Both the position numbers and the translations under genes were made by a program. DNA of 64,000 bases from Candidatus Villigracilis proximus. GTDB taxonomy: Bacteria; Chloroflexota; Anaerolineae; Anaerolineales; Villigracilaceae. The stretch is from the NCBI GenBank assembly GCA_016715195.1, contig JADKBB010000007.1:1-64000 (forward strand). Reading direction: 5' to 3'. Below are positions 44,105-53,364 of this stretch, piece by piece (positions within the stretch are counted from its first letter, which is position 1; each line of letters opens with the position of its first letter). The notes under the pieces were generated by a model. That model saw nothing but the letters and a program-made list of their open reading frames with translations, was not told the origin of the DNA and made no database searches.

Positions 44105-44611
44105 ATGACAGAGTTGGAGGCATTTCGTGTGGAGAAGGATGCGTTTTTTGGCAGCCATCCACAAAGCCCGTTGACCCGTGAACAGAAACAGGATTTTAAA
44201 GGGTTGCATTATTTCCCTGAGAATGAAGCCCTGCGGCTTGAAATTAAAGTGGATGAATTTCAGGTGAAGGAAAAATTTGAAATGCAAACTTCAACCGGTG
44301 ACATACAATTGTATGAGAAGTTTGGTAAATTTCAATTTATAACAGAGGGTATCGAAGTGGAATTGACGATCTATCAGGGCCCGCATGGATTTTTTCTCCC
44401 TTTTGTTGATTCGTTGGCAGGCAGTGAAACCTATCCGGCGGGGCGCTATCTTGAACCCGAACCTTTGCCCGGCGGACGTTTCTTTGTGGATTTCAACAAT
44501 GCCTATAATCCATATTGCGCCTACAATGAAATGTGGTCCTGCCCGATCACACCTGCCGAGAATCGTTTAAAGGTGGCTGTGAGAGCGGGTGAGAAATTAT
44601 TTCACACGTAA
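44105..44611 (+). CDS. DUF1684 protein
   Basis: A 168-residue soluble protein with the DUF1684 landmarks: FRVEKDAFFGSHPQSPLT, FKGLHYFPENEALRLE, and GRFFVDFNNAYNPYCAYNEMWSCPITPAENRLKVAVRAGEK. The Asn-Pro-Tyr-Cys-Ala-Tyr block is the most conserved part of the family. Function is unknown. ATG 44105 follows GGAGG. Confidence 0.9.
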   Translation: MTELEAFRVEKDAFFGSHPQSPLTREQKQDFKGLHYFPENEALRLEIKVDEFQVKEKFEMQTSTGDIQLYEKFGKFQFITEGIEVELTIYQGPHGFFLPFVDSLAGSETYPAGRYLEPEPLPGGRFFVDFNNAYNPYCAYNEMWSCPITPAENRLKVAVRAGEKLFHT

Positions 44612-44615
44612 TACA

Positions 44616-44650
44616 GAAAAACGACGGGAGGTAACTCCCGTCGTTTTTTA
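44616..44650. terminator. Rho-independent terminator, bidirectional
   Basis: ACGACGGGAG at 44621-44630, loop GTAA, CTCCCGTCGT at 44635-44644 and TTTTTT; A-rich on the other side. It separates the convergent DUF1684 and anti-sigma genes. Confidence 0.9.
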
Positions 44651-44938
44651 TTCCTCTTGTATATTTTCCAGAATTGTAAGAAGCGCTTCGTACTCGTCAG
44701 AACATGGGGGGCATAGATCAAGATGTTCACGAATGAGCGGCATGATCATGGCCGCGTCTTTTGATTTAACTTCCCGCTCAACAAATTGATCAAGTTGATC
44801 GAAAAAGTCATCGCACGACATTTCCTCGGCACGCACTTTGTCAAGAACCTGTAACAGTTTGAGGATACTCTCATCCTGTAGTTCTTCCAGCGGCTTGTCA
44901 GAGTTTTGAATAGGTTGAGTGGTTGGTTTGGTACTCAT
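44648..44938 (-). CDS. Probable zinc-finger anti-sigma factor
   Basis: A 96-residue cytosolic protein with EEMSCDDFFDQLDQFVEREV and HLDLCPPCSDEYEALL: one Cys, then His and a CxxC pair, the arrangement of zf-HC2 zinc anti-sigma domains (ZAS). No membrane helix follows, so it would be a soluble anti-sigma. It is directly downstream of an ECF sigma gene on the same strand (33 bases). Confidence 0.82.
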   Translation of the reverse strand: MSTKPTTQPIQNSDKPLEELQDESILKLLQVLDKVRAEEMSCDDFFDQLDQFVEREVKSKDAAMIMPLIREHLDLCPPCSDEYEALLTILENIQEE

Positions 44939-44971
44939 ACTAATGGTCTGACGATTAATCTTATCTTAATC

Positions 44972-45610
44972 TTACTTATGTTCAAAAGCCATCAACAGAT
45001 CTTGAGGCGTGAGGTCTTCGAGGGCAAGGCGTCTTTTTAATCGCAGGCGGGCATCGTGTAATAACTTATACAGCGCGTTGCGATTGGTCTTCATGCGCTT
45101 CGCGGCATCTTCCATTGGAATATCCTGCAAGCCGAGCAGCACCAGCGCCTCGCGTTGTTTCGGCGTCAGTTCCTCATCCAAAATACGGCGGACACGCACC
45201 ATCATGTCTGAGCGCTCTGCCGAAGTTTCAGGAGATGCCTGAGAATCAGCGAGCAGGCCGGGGGGCGGGGGAGCGTCTTCGTTTTCGGTCAGCTCATCGA
45301 GCGAAGCATCCCGCCAGCGCTTACGGCGCAGTTCGGTCAGCGCAATGCGGATCGCGATCTTATGCACCCAGGTCGTGAAAAGACTGCGCCCCTCGAACGT
45401 TCCCAACTGATCGAGCACGCGCAGAAGGGTCTCCTGCGTCACTTCGTCTACCAGTGGCTGAAAAAGCGGATCATCCGAGGAAAGCCAGCGCGAAAGCGCA
45501 TACGGCAAGCCCTTCTGGATGACCTCGCGCAGGTCATTCAGTGCATTATCGTGATTCGTGCCCGAGTCTCGCAGGTCTGCGAGCCAAGCTTCGTTAGTCC
45601 GTGTTGTCAT
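44972..45610 (-). CDS. ECF-type RNA polymerase sigma factor
   Basis: 212 residues with region 2 (PLVDEVTQETLLRVLDQLGTFEGRSLFTTWVHKIAIRIALTELRRKR) and region 4 (LTPKQREALVLLGLQDIPMEDAAKRMKTNRNALYKLLHDARLRLKRRL). Regions 1.2 and 3 are short, as in ECF factors. It pairs with the zinc anti-sigma gene downstream. Which promoters it serves is not visible here. Confidence 0.93.
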   Translation of the reverse strand: MTTRTNEAWLADLRDSGTNHDNALNDLREVIQKGLPYALSRWLSSDDPLFQPLVDEVTQETLLRVLDQLGTFEGRSLFTTWVHKIAIRIALTELRRKRWRDASLDELTENEDAPPPPGLLADSQASPETSAERSDMMVRVRRILDEELTPKQREALVLLGLQDIPMEDAAKRMKTNRNALYKLLHDARLRLKRRLALEDLTPQDLLMAFEHK

Positions 45611-45860
45611 GATATTTGATTATAAGAGAAAATAAAGCGGGAATCGGAATTCTTATAAAACTATGAGACTTTTTGATAGCCCCGCCAGATGACAAGATTC
45701 ACGCTTCTCTCCCCGCCGCCACCTGATTCTGCCCCCAAACAGGTGTTTCCCTGTAAAAATCCCCAAAATTTTCTTGACCCTTTCTTGATACCCTGCCCTA
45801 TCGTCTTGCCCCCAAATTGACGGACAACTGCATACACTAAAGTCGAAATGGAGGCACATT

Positions 45861-45959
45861 ATGAATGATCTACTTTTTATCGGCTTGACCATCCTCTTCT
45901 TCGCCCTCACGCTGGGACTTGTCAAAGTCTGTGAGCGGTTGATGGAGAATAAGTCATGA
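45861..45959 (+). CDS. 32-aa membrane ORF ahead of kdpF
   Basis: ATG 45861 follows GGAGG by 7 bases. It encodes MNDLLFIGLTILFFALTLGL and then VKVCERLMENKS: one membrane helix and a short polar tail. Its stop overlaps the kdpF start (ATGA). It was found by hand. Small one-helix ORFs with a 'VxxCERL' tail occur ahead of kdp genes in other bacteria to my recollection, which supports it as real. Role unknown. Confidence 0.7.
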   Translation: MNDLLFIGLTILFFALTLGLVKVCERLMENKS

Positions 45960-46048
45960 ATATTTTATATCTCGTCACTGGGCTGATCACTTTAGGCTTG
46001 TTTGTCTATCTCGTGCTGGCTCTTGTAAAACCGGAGTGGTTTGGATGA
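45956..46048 (+). CDS. kdpF: KdpF, small subunit of the K+-transporting ATPase
   Basis: A 30-residue one-helix peptide: MNILYLVTGLITLGLFVYLV and then LALVKPEWFG. The GL...LFVYL...ALxKPE pattern is that of KdpF, which stabilises the KdpABC complex. Its start and stop overlap the neighbouring genes by 4 bases each. Confidence 0.9.
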   Translation: MNILYLVTGLITLGLFVYLVLALVKPEWFG

Positions 46049-47763
46049 ACATTTACAGCTTGCTTCAAATCGTTTTATTTATGGTGGTTTTGCTGGCACT
46101 GGCAAAACCACTTGGCTCATTCATGGCAAAAGTCTATCAGGGAGAACGCACCTTTCTTGACCGTGTGCTGGGTCCCGTTGAAAGATTCATTTATCGTATC
46201 TCTGGCATTGACCCCAAAGAAGAAATGGACTGGAAAGTTTATGCCATCGCCATGTTGACCTTCAATGTGCTTGGCTTGTTCTTTGTCTATGCCCTGCAAA
46301 GACTGCAAGGTGTTCTGCCGCTCAACCCGCAGGGACTTGGAGCCGTGTCCGCTGATTCTTCGTGGAATACGGCGGTCAGTTTTGCGTCCAACACCAACTG
46401 GCAGGGATACGGCGGCGAGGTGACGATGAGTTATCTCACGCAAATGCTCGGCTTGAGCGTGCAGAACTTTGTCTCTGCGGCGGCGGGGATGGCTGTATTG
46501 GTGGCGTTCATTCGAGGCATTGTCAGGCACACCACAAAATCAATCGGCAATTTCTGGGTGGACTTGACCCGTTCCACTTTGTATATCCTATTGCCTTTGT
46601 CCATCGTTCTTGCATTGGCACTCGTCTCGCAGGGAGTGGTGCAAACTTTCAGTGAATATAAGACGGTCAATGGTTTACAGTCTTCGGCAGAACAAAACCT
46701 TCCGCTTGGGCCTGCCGCTTCGCAAATTGCGATCAAACAACTTGGCACGAACGGCGGTGGATTCTTCAACGTCAATTCGGCTCATCCATTTGAGAACCCG
46801 ACACCGTTCTCGAATTTTCTTGAAATGCTCGCCATTTTGATCATCCCAGCCGCGCTGTGCTACACCTTCGGCGTGATGGTCGGGGACACGCGTCAGGGCT
46901 GGACTTTATTGATCGTCATGACCATCATCTTTGTTGCACTGCTCAGTGTGGCAGTCTGGTCGGAGCAAGGCGGCAACCCTGCATTCGCCGCAATGGGCAT
47001 TGACCAAACCCAAACGAACATCAACCCAGGCGGAAACATGGAAGGCAAGGAAGTCCGCTTTGGGATCGTGAATTCTGCACTTTGGGCAACTGCCACAACC
47101 GCCGCCTCGAATGGTTCGGTCAACTCCATGCATGATTCATACATGCCGCTCGGCGGACTTGTCCCCATGTGGCTCATGCAATTGGGCGAGATCATTTATG
47201 GCGGCGTCGGCTCAGGCTTGTACGGCATGTTGGCTTTTGTCATCATCGCAGTTTTCGTCTCTGGCTTGATGGTCGGGCGCACGCCTGAATATTTGGGCAA
47301 GAAGATCGAAGCCTACGAAATGAAGATGGCTTCCATCATGATCCTGATCCCCGTCTTCGTGGTGTTGACTGGCACCGCCGTTGCGCTCATGAGCGAAGCA
47401 GGCAGGGCAACCATTTACAACCCGTCCACGCATGGGTTCAGCGAAGTGCTGTATGCGTTCTCATCCGCTGGGAATAATAATGGCTCCGCATTTGCAGGTC
47501 TTGGTGCGAACACGCCGTTCTACAACACGATCCTTGGCTTTGCCATGTTGATCGCACGCTACTGGCTGGCAATCCCTGCACTGGCAATTGCGGGTTCACT
47601 GGCAAGCAAGAAGAAAGTCCCAGCAGGTGCAGGGACACTTCCCACGCACACGCCGTTATTTATCGCATGGCTGATCGGCGTGATCGTGATCGTTGGCGCG
47701 CTGAGTTTCCTGCCTGCCTTGGCGCTTGGGCCTATTGTGGAACATTTGATGGTTTTTAAATAA
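46045..47763 (+). CDS. kdpA: Potassium-transporting ATPase subunit A
   Basis: KdpA is the K+-selective, channel-like subunit of the high-affinity Kdp pump. From ATG 46045 (MNIYSLLQIVLFMVVLLALAKPLG), 572 residues, it shows the family blocks FNVLGLFFVYALQRLQG, NTAVSFASNTNWQGYGGE with a selectivity-filter Gly, LGTNGGGFFNVNSAHPFENPTPF (second filter), and YAFSSAGNNNGSAFAGL. About ten membrane helices. The start overlaps the kdpF stop. Confidence 0.97.
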   Translation: MNIYSLLQIVLFMVVLLALAKPLGSFMAKVYQGERTFLDRVLGPVERFIYRISGIDPKEEMDWKVYAIAMLTFNVLGLFFVYALQRLQGVLPLNPQGLGAVSADSSWNTAVSFASNTNWQGYGGEVTMSYLTQMLGLSVQNFVSAAAGMAVLVAFIRGIVRHTTKSIGNFWVDLTRSTLYILLPLSIVLALALVSQGVVQTFSEYKTVNGLQSSAEQNLPLGPAASQIAIKQLGTNGGGFFNVNSAHPFENPTPFSNFLEMLAILIIPAALCYTFGVMVGDTRQGWTLLIVMTIIFVALLSVAVWSEQGGNPAFAAMGIDQTQTNINPGGNMEGKEVRFGIVNSALWATATTAASNGSVNSMHDSYMPLGGLVPMWLMQLGEIIYGGVGSGLYGMLAFVIIAVFVSGLMVGRTPEYLGKKIEAYEMKMASIMILIPVFVVLTGTAVALMSEAGRATIYNPSTHGFSEVLYAFSSAGNNNGSAFAGLGANTPFYNTILGFAMLIARYWLAIPALAIAGSLASKKKVPAGAGTLPTHTPLFIAWLIGVIVIVGALSFLPALALGPIVEHLMVFK

Positions 47764-47776
47764 AAGGATAACGGGA

Positions 47777-47834
47777 CAAAGGGTCACAAAGGAAGAGCAA
47801 AGGCTTTTCCTTTGTGACCTTTGTGACCCTTTGT
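47777..47834 (+). repeat. Inverted repeat between kdpA and kdpB
   Basis: CAAAGGGTCACAAAGGAA at 47777-47794 faces TTCCTTTGTGACC...CTTTG at 47807-47833, whose arm has a 9-base duplication (CTTTGTGAC). The stem is long and could slow RNase or partially terminate. Words of this kind ('ctttgtgg', 'gtcaca') also appear in other spacers here. Confidence 0.65.
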
Positions 47835-47854
47835 GGTTGAAAAAGAGAATTATT

Positions 47855-49957
47855 ATGACAATTCAAACTAAAAAACAAACCTCACATCGCCGTGAAATGT
47901 ATCAGCGTGCTGTTGTGGAATCTTTTATCAAACTCAATCCACGCTTGATGGTGCGCAACCCCGTCATGTTCGTCGTGGAAGTTGGCAGTGTGCTGACCAC
48001 CGTCTTGTGGATTCAAGCTCTCTTTGGTCAGGGCGAAGCGCCCACTGGATTCATCGGGACAATCGCATTGTGGCTGTGGTTCACTGTCCTATTTGCGAAC
48101 TTCTCCGAAGCGATAGCCGAAGGACGCGGCAAGGCGCAAGCTGAGTCGCTCCGCAAGGCAAGGCAGGATACGCCCGCAAAGAAATTACGCGGCACGGCAA
48201 CAGATGTGCAAGGCGCAATTTCAAAAACAGAAGTTGTTTCATCCACAACTCTTCGCAAAGATGATCTGTATCTCGTTGAAGCAGGCGACATTCTCCCCGC
48301 GGATGGCGAGATCGAAGCGGGAATTGCGTCAGTGGATGAAAGTGCCGTTACGGGCGAATCAGCTCCCGTCGTGCGTGAGGCGGGCGGTGATCGTTCCGCT
48401 GTCACAGGCGGCACGCGACTCCTTTCGGACTGGCTCATCATCCGCGTGAGTGCTGACCCTGGGCAGGGATTCCTCGACCGCATGATCAGCATGGTCGAAG
48501 GCGCGAAGAGACAGAAGACGCCGAATGAGATCGCGCTCAATATTTTGCTGGCTGGTTTTACGATCATCTTTTTGATCGTGTGCGCCACGCTGCTGCCGTA
48601 TTCAATTTACAGCGTGGACGCGACGGGTCAGGGCACGCCCATCACCATCACGGTTTTGATCGCGCTGCTCGTGTGCCTCATCCCCACCACCATCGGCGGC
48701 TTGCTTTCTGCAATTGGTATCGCGGGCATGGATCGCATGATCCAGCGCAACGTCATCGCCATGTCGGGGCGCGCGGTGGAAGCGGCTGGCGATGTGGATG
48801 TGCTGCTGCTCGACAAGACGGGCACGATCACGCTCGGCAATCGTCAGGCTGTGGAGTTTATTCCCGTCAACGGTGTCAGCGCAAAAGATCTGGCTGAAGC
48901 CGCGCAGCTTGCTTCTCTTGCCGATGAAACTCCCGAAGGTCGTTCGATCGTTGTGCTTGCGAAAGAAAAATTTGGTTTGCGCGGACAAACGATGGGCGCC
49001 AGCGAGAAGGCTCCGCATGGAATGCAGTTTGTTCCTTTCACCGCGCAAACCCGCATGAGCGGCGTGGACTATAACGGAACGTCGATTCGCAAAGGCGCGT
49101 CGGATACGATGACCGCGCTGATTCAATCCGCTGGAAATGTAGTCGCCTCTGATCTTAAGCTGACAGTTGATTCAATTGCCCGAACAGGCGGCACGCCTTT
49201 GGTGGTCACACGCAACGCTCAGGCATTGGGCGTGATCCATTTGAAGGACATCGTCAAAGGCGGCATGAAGGAACGTTTTGCGCAACTGCGCAAGATGGGA
49301 ATCAAGACCGTGATGATCACGGGTGACAATCCGCTGACTGCCGCAGCCATCGCCGCCGAAGCAGGCGTGGACGATTTCCTCGCGCAAGCCACTCCTGAAA
49401 ACAAACTCAAACTCATCCGCGAATATCAAACGGGCGGACGATTGGTCGCGATGACAGGTGACGGCACGAACGACGCGCCCGCGCTTGCGCAAGCCGATGT
49501 AGCCGTTGCCATGAACACAGGCACACAGCCCGCGCGCGAAGCCGCCAACATGGTAGACCTCGACAGCAACCCGACCAAGTTAATTGAGATCGTGGAAATT
49601 GGAAAGCAGCTTCTCATGACTCGCGGCGCATTGACCACGTTCAGCCTTGCCAACGATGTCAGTAAATATTTTGCGATCATCCCTGCGGCATTTGCGAGCA
49701 CCTATCCAATTTTGAACACGCTCAACATCATGCAGCTTGCCACTCCGCAGAGCGCCATTTTATCGGCGGTGATCTTCAATGCGCTCATCATCATTGCGTT
49801 GATCCCGCTGGCGTTGCGCGGTGTACCTTATCGCGCCGTCGGCGCGGCGCAACTCCTGCGTGACAATCTTTTGATCTACGGTCTCGGCGGTTTGCTCGTG
49901 CCTTTCATCGGAATCAAGTTGATCGACATGCTTCTAGTCGCACTTGGACTTTCCTAG
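47855..49957 (+). CDS. kdpB: Potassium-transporting ATPase subunit B
   Basis: KdpB is the P-type ATPase subunit. From ATG 47855 (700 residues) it shows SAVTGESAPV (TGES), the phosphorylated Asp in LLLDKTGTITLGN near residue 320, KGAS for nucleotide binding, MITGDNPLTAAAIA, and MTGDGTNDAPALAQADVAVAMNTGTQ. The N-terminal hydrophilic start (TIQTKKQTSHRREMYQ) is typical. The gap of 91 bases from kdpA holds an inverted repeat. Confidence 0.97.
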   Translation: MTIQTKKQTSHRREMYQRAVVESFIKLNPRLMVRNPVMFVVEVGSVLTTVLWIQALFGQGEAPTGFIGTIALWLWFTVLFANFSEAIAEGRGKAQAESLRKARQDTPAKKLRGTATDVQGAISKTEVVSSTTLRKDDLYLVEAGDILPADGEIEAGIASVDESAVTGESAPVVREAGGDRSAVTGGTRLLSDWLIIRVSADPGQGFLDRMISMVEGAKRQKTPNEIALNILLAGFTIIFLIVCATLLPYSIYSVDATGQGTPITITVLIALLVCLIPTTIGGLLSAIGIAGMDRMIQRNVIAMSGRAVEAAGDVDVLLLDKTGTITLGNRQAVEFIPVNGVSAKDLAEAAQLASLADETPEGRSIVVLAKEKFGLRGQTMGASEKAPHGMQFVPFTAQTRMSGVDYNGTSIRKGASDTMTALIQSAGNVVASDLKLTVDSIARTGGTPLVVTRNAQALGVIHLKDIVKGGMKERFAQLRKMGIKTVMITGDNPLTAAAIAAEAGVDDFLAQATPENKLKLIREYQTGGRLVAMTGDGTNDAPALAQADVAVAMNTGTQPAREAANMVDLDSNPTKLIEIVEIGKQLLMTRGALTTFSLANDVSKYFAIIPAAFASTYPILNTLNIMQLATPQSAILSAVIFNALIIIALIPLALRGVPYRAVGAAQLLRDNLLIYGLGGLLVPFIGIKLIDMLLVALGLS

Positions 49958-49965
49958 GAGGCCGA

Positions 49966-50139
49966 ATGAACCTCAGATCGAACTCACTGAAATGGGCAGG
50001 CATATTTTCAACTGCCGTTTTGAATGCCGCAGTATTCCTGCCAAAAACATTTCATGTCTCATCTCAAATCCATCCGTGGCTTTTTGTCGTCAATATCTTT
50101 TGGTTTATCGCCATCTGTTCAGGAATATTTAGCTCATGA
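49966..50139 (+). CDS. 57-aa membrane protein between kdpB and kdpC
   Basis: ATG 49966 lies 8 bases after the kdpB stop, with AGGAGG (49957-49962) at good spacing. The 57 residues carry two hydrophobic stretches, WAGIFSTAVLNAAVFLP and PWLFVVNIFWFIAICSGIF, separated by a short polar loop (KTFHVSSQIH). The stop overlaps the kdpC start in an ATGA. Its placement and couplings argue that it is translated and works with the pump. Standard kdp operons run kdpB-kdpC directly. I know no named family for it. Confidence 0.72.
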   Translation: MNLRSNSLKWAGIFSTAVLNAAVFLPKTFHVSSQIHPWLFVVNIFWFIAICSGIFSS

Positions 50140-50699
50140 AAAATCAACTTCGCCCCGCTCTTACGATCTTTGCTTTGCTCACCATTATTACAGGTGTGAT
50201 CTATCCTCTTTTGGTGACTGGAGTTTCACAAGTGCTATTTCCCAGCCAATCCAACGGAAGCATTATCACCGTCAACGGGAAAGCCGCTGGCTCCGAACTC
50301 ATCGGTCAGCAATTTGATGATCCCAGCTATTTCTGGGGACGCGTCTCCGCAGTTGACTACAACGCTGACCTGTCATCTGGCTCGAATTACGGGCCGATGA
50401 ATCCAGCATTGCTGGAAGCAGTTCAGGCACGCATTGACGCGCTCCAAGCCGCTGACCCTGACAACACGCTTCCGATTCCCGTTGACCTGGTGACTGCCTC
50501 TGCCAGCGGACTCGACCCGCACATCAGCGTCGCCGCAGCGTTGTACCAAGTCCATCGTGTGGCATCAGCTCGCGGGTTGAGTGAAGCGGATGTTCAGTCG
50601 CTTGTGGAGCAAAATACCGAAGGTCGTCAATTCGGGATATTTGGCGAACCGCGAGTCAATGTCCTGTTGTTAAATCTGGCTTTGGATGGGATAAAATAA
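50136..50699 (+). CDS. kdpC: Potassium-transporting ATPase subunit C
   Basis: KdpC is a single-helix periplasmic subunit that aids K+ binding. 187 residues: one N-terminal helix (LTIFALLTIITGVIYPLLV), then GSELIGQQFDDPSYFWGRVSAVDYN, SGSNYGPMNPAL, PVDLVTASASGLDPHISVAAALYQVHRVA and FGEPRVNVLLLNLALD. All are family blocks. ATG 50136 overlaps the small upstream gene. Confidence 0.96.
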   Translation: MKNQLRPALTIFALLTIITGVIYPLLVTGVSQVLFPSQSNGSIITVNGKAAGSELIGQQFDDPSYFWGRVSAVDYNADLSSGSNYGPMNPALLEAVQARIDALQAADPDNTLPIPVDLVTASASGLDPHISVAAALYQVHRVASARGLSEADVQSLVEQNTEGRQFGIFGEPRVNVLLLNLALDGIK

Positions 50700-50704
50700 A
50701 TTTG

Positions 50705-53356
50705 ATGGAACAACGACCTGACCCCGATGAGCTTCTAAAAAATATTCAGTCCGAGGAACCGAACCGAGGAAAACTAAAAATCTTCCTCGGCTATGCGGCG
50801 GGCGTGGGAAAAACATACGCCATGCTCGAAGCCGCGCATCAACGCAAAATTCAAGGCATTGATGTTGTGGTCGGTTATGTGGAAACCCACAAACGCGCCG
50901 AGACCGAGGAACTGGTGGAAGGGTTGGATGTGCTGCCGCGCAAACAGGTGGAATATCGCGGCGTGGCTTTGCCCGAAATGGATGTGGACGAAGTCATCAA
51001 GCGCCGTCCTGCAATTGTTTTGGTGGATGAATTCGCGCACACGAATGCGCCTGGCTCGCGTCATCCCAAACGATATATGGATGTGGAAGAAATCCTCGAC
51101 GCGGGCATTGATGTGTACACCACGCTCAACATTCAACATCTCGAAAGCCTGAATGATGTCGTTGCACAAGTGACGGGCGTCATCGTGCGCGAGACCGTCC
51201 CCGACCGTGTGCTGGATGAAGCCTCTGAAATTGAAGTCATTGACCTGCCGCCTGATGAATTAATGACACGTTTGAAAGAGGGCAAAGTTTATATCCCCGA
51301 ACAGGCTTCACGCGCCATTGATAAATTTTTCCGCAAAGGGAATCTCACCGCGCTGCGTGAAATGTCTCTGCGCCGTGCCGCCGAACGCGTGGACGATCAA
51401 ATGCGCTCGTACATGCAGACGCGCGCCATCTCTGGCCCGTGGGCGGCGGGCGAGCGGCTTGTGGTTTGTATCAGTCCAAGTCCGCTGGCTGAGAAATTGA
51501 TCCGCACCACGCGCAGGCTTGCGGATGAACTCAATGCGGAATGGTACGCCGTTTATGTGGAGATCGCATCAAAACCCGAAACAAAACCAGCCAACCGTGA
51601 GCGCATCGGGCGGACTTTGCAACTGGCGGAAGAATTAGGCGCAAAGAGTCTCACGATCGCAGGCCGCTCCATTCAGGAAGCCGTGTTGGATTTTGCGCAC
51701 AAAAACAATATTACAAAAGTTGTCGTGGGCAAACCGCTCAAGCCGCGCTGGCAGGAATTATGGAACGGCTCGATCGTTGACCAGCTCATTTACGCCAGCG
51801 GCGATATTGATGTGTATGTCATCAGTGCGCGTTCAGAATTAAGCAAATCCATTTTGCCGCGAGAGTGGCAGCTGCATCGTCCATTTGGACGCTATCTGTT
51901 GGGACTCTTGCTGGTTACAATTTCAACTTCAATCGGCCTGTTCATTCGCGGAAATCTTGAACCAGCGAATCTTGTCATGTTGTATCTGGCATCCACTGTG
52001 ATCTCGGCAATTTATCTTGGCCGAGGCCCATCCCTTCTCACAGCCATTGCGGGCGTGCTGGCCTTCGACTATTTTCTTGTCCCGCCATATTTAACTTTTG
52101 CCGTCAGCGACACTCAATACTTTATTACCTTCATTGCATTGTTGGTGATAAGCCTGGTCGTCAGTTCATTGACCGCCCGTGTGCGCGAACAGGCGGAAGC
52201 AGCCATTCAACGCGAAAAACAAACTGCGGCGCTTTACGATCTCAGCAAAGACCTGACCTCCGCCGCCGACCTCCTGCAAGTTGCGAACATCATCATTTCG
52301 CAGATCGGCAATGCCTTCGGACGTGATGTCGCCATCTTCCTGCCAGACAATCAGCAGCTGCAAATTTTCGCAAGCTCTCCCAACTATCAACCTGACGAGA
52401 ACGAACTGGCCGTAGCCGCCTGGGCTTATCAACACGATCAACCTGCTGGCCGCGGAACGGATACCCTGCCCGCCGCATCCTTGCGCTGTCACCCGCTGAA
52501 AACTTCCAACGGCATTGTCGGCGTGCTCGGGGTGCATTCCAAAGACCAAACAAATTTTCTTTCATCAGAGCAAAGACTTACCCTCGCGGCATTTGCAAAT
52601 CAATCCGCGCTGGCAATCGAACGCACCAGACTTTCCGAGCAGGCGAGTCAAGCTGAGCTTTTGCGTGCCACGGAATCCCTGCAAACTGCCTTGCTTAATT
52701 CCATTTCACATGATCTTCGCACGCCGCTGGTTTCCATCACAGGCGCATTGAGTTCGTTGGATGAAGATAACGGCCTGCTCAACGAGTCCGCGCGACGAGC
52801 TTTGATCGAAAATGCGCGCGGCGAAGCAGACCGACTCAACCGTCTCGTGGGCAATCTGCTCAACATGACCCGCATCGAAAGCGGCGCCATCAAACTGCGG
52901 CTTGAGTCCGAAGATATTCAGGATGTGATCGGCACTGCACTGGAACAACTTGGCTCACGCGTTGCGAATCGAAAAATTCAAGTGAATGTTCCTGTTGGCT
53001 TCCCGCTCGTTCCCATGGATTTCACACTCATCGCGCAGGTTCTCGTCAACATTTTGGAGAACGCCGTCAAGTATTCGCCCGCGGATTCGACGATCGAAGT
53101 CTCTGCTGAATTGCTGGATGAAACCATCCGCCTCAAGATCGCTGACCGTGGAGCTGGGATCCCGTCCGAAGACCTGACTCGCATCTTTGACAAATTCTAC
53201 CGAGTCCAACGCCCTGAGAATGTCAGCGGCACAGGGCTGGGACTATCCATCAGCAAGGGAATTGTTGAAGTGCATCATGGTACTATTTACGCCAGCGCCC
53301 GCGAAGGCGGCGGGACGATCATCACGATCGAATTACCTTTGAATAACACGGGATAA
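50705..53356 (+). CDS. kdpD: Sensor histidine kinase KdpD
   Basis: KdpD senses K+ limitation and osmotic stress and phosphorylates KdpE. From ATG 50705 it has 883 residues: the KdpD domain with a Walker A GYAAGVGKTYAML (about 30) and VDEFAHTNAPGSRH, a Usp-like domain (about 250-365), four DUF4118 helices (about 395-490), a GAF-like region, HisKA (SHDLRTPLVSITGAL, His at about 669) and HATPase_c (NILENAVKYSP, DRGAGIP, GTGLGLSISKG). Full length. It starts 5 bases after kdpC. Confidence 0.96.
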   Translation: MEQRPDPDELLKNIQSEEPNRGKLKIFLGYAAGVGKTYAMLEAAHQRKIQGIDVVVGYVETHKRAETEELVEGLDVLPRKQVEYRGVALPEMDVDEVIKRRPAIVLVDEFAHTNAPGSRHPKRYMDVEEILDAGIDVYTTLNIQHLESLNDVVAQVTGVIVRETVPDRVLDEASEIEVIDLPPDELMTRLKEGKVYIPEQASRAIDKFFRKGNLTALREMSLRRAAERVDDQMRSYMQTRAISGPWAAGERLVVCISPSPLAEKLIRTTRRLADELNAEWYAVYVEIASKPETKPANRERIGRTLQLAEELGAKSLTIAGRSIQEAVLDFAHKNNITKVVVGKPLKPRWQELWNGSIVDQLIYASGDIDVYVISARSELSKSILPREWQLHRPFGRYLLGLLLVTISTSIGLFIRGNLEPANLVMLYLASTVISAIYLGRGPSLLTAIAGVLAFDYFLVPPYLTFAVSDTQYFITFIALLVISLVVSSLTARVREQAEAAIQREKQTAALYDLSKDLTSAADLLQVANIIISQIGNAFGRDVAIFLPDNQQLQIFASSPNYQPDENELAVAAWAYQHDQPAGRGTDTLPAASLRCHPLKTSNGIVGVLGVHSKDQTNFLSSEQRLTLAAFANQSALAIERTRLSEQASQAELLRATESLQTALLNSISHDLRTPLVSITGALSSLDEDNGLLNESARRALIENARGEADRLNRLVGNLLNMTRIESGAIKLRLESEDIQDVIGTALEQLGSRVANRKIQVNVPVGFPLVPMDFTLIAQVLVNILENAVKYSPADSTIEVSAELLDETIRLKIADRGAGIPSEDLTRIFDKFYRVQRPENVSGTGLGLSISKGIVEVHHGTIYASAREGGGTIITIELPLNNTG

Positions 53357-53364
53357 AAAGAGTC

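Noticed and set aside
45611..45860. Clear promoter for the kdp operon
   Set aside because: TTGACC, TTGATA and TTGACG words are present but none has a good -10 box at 16-18 bases; I could not choose one.
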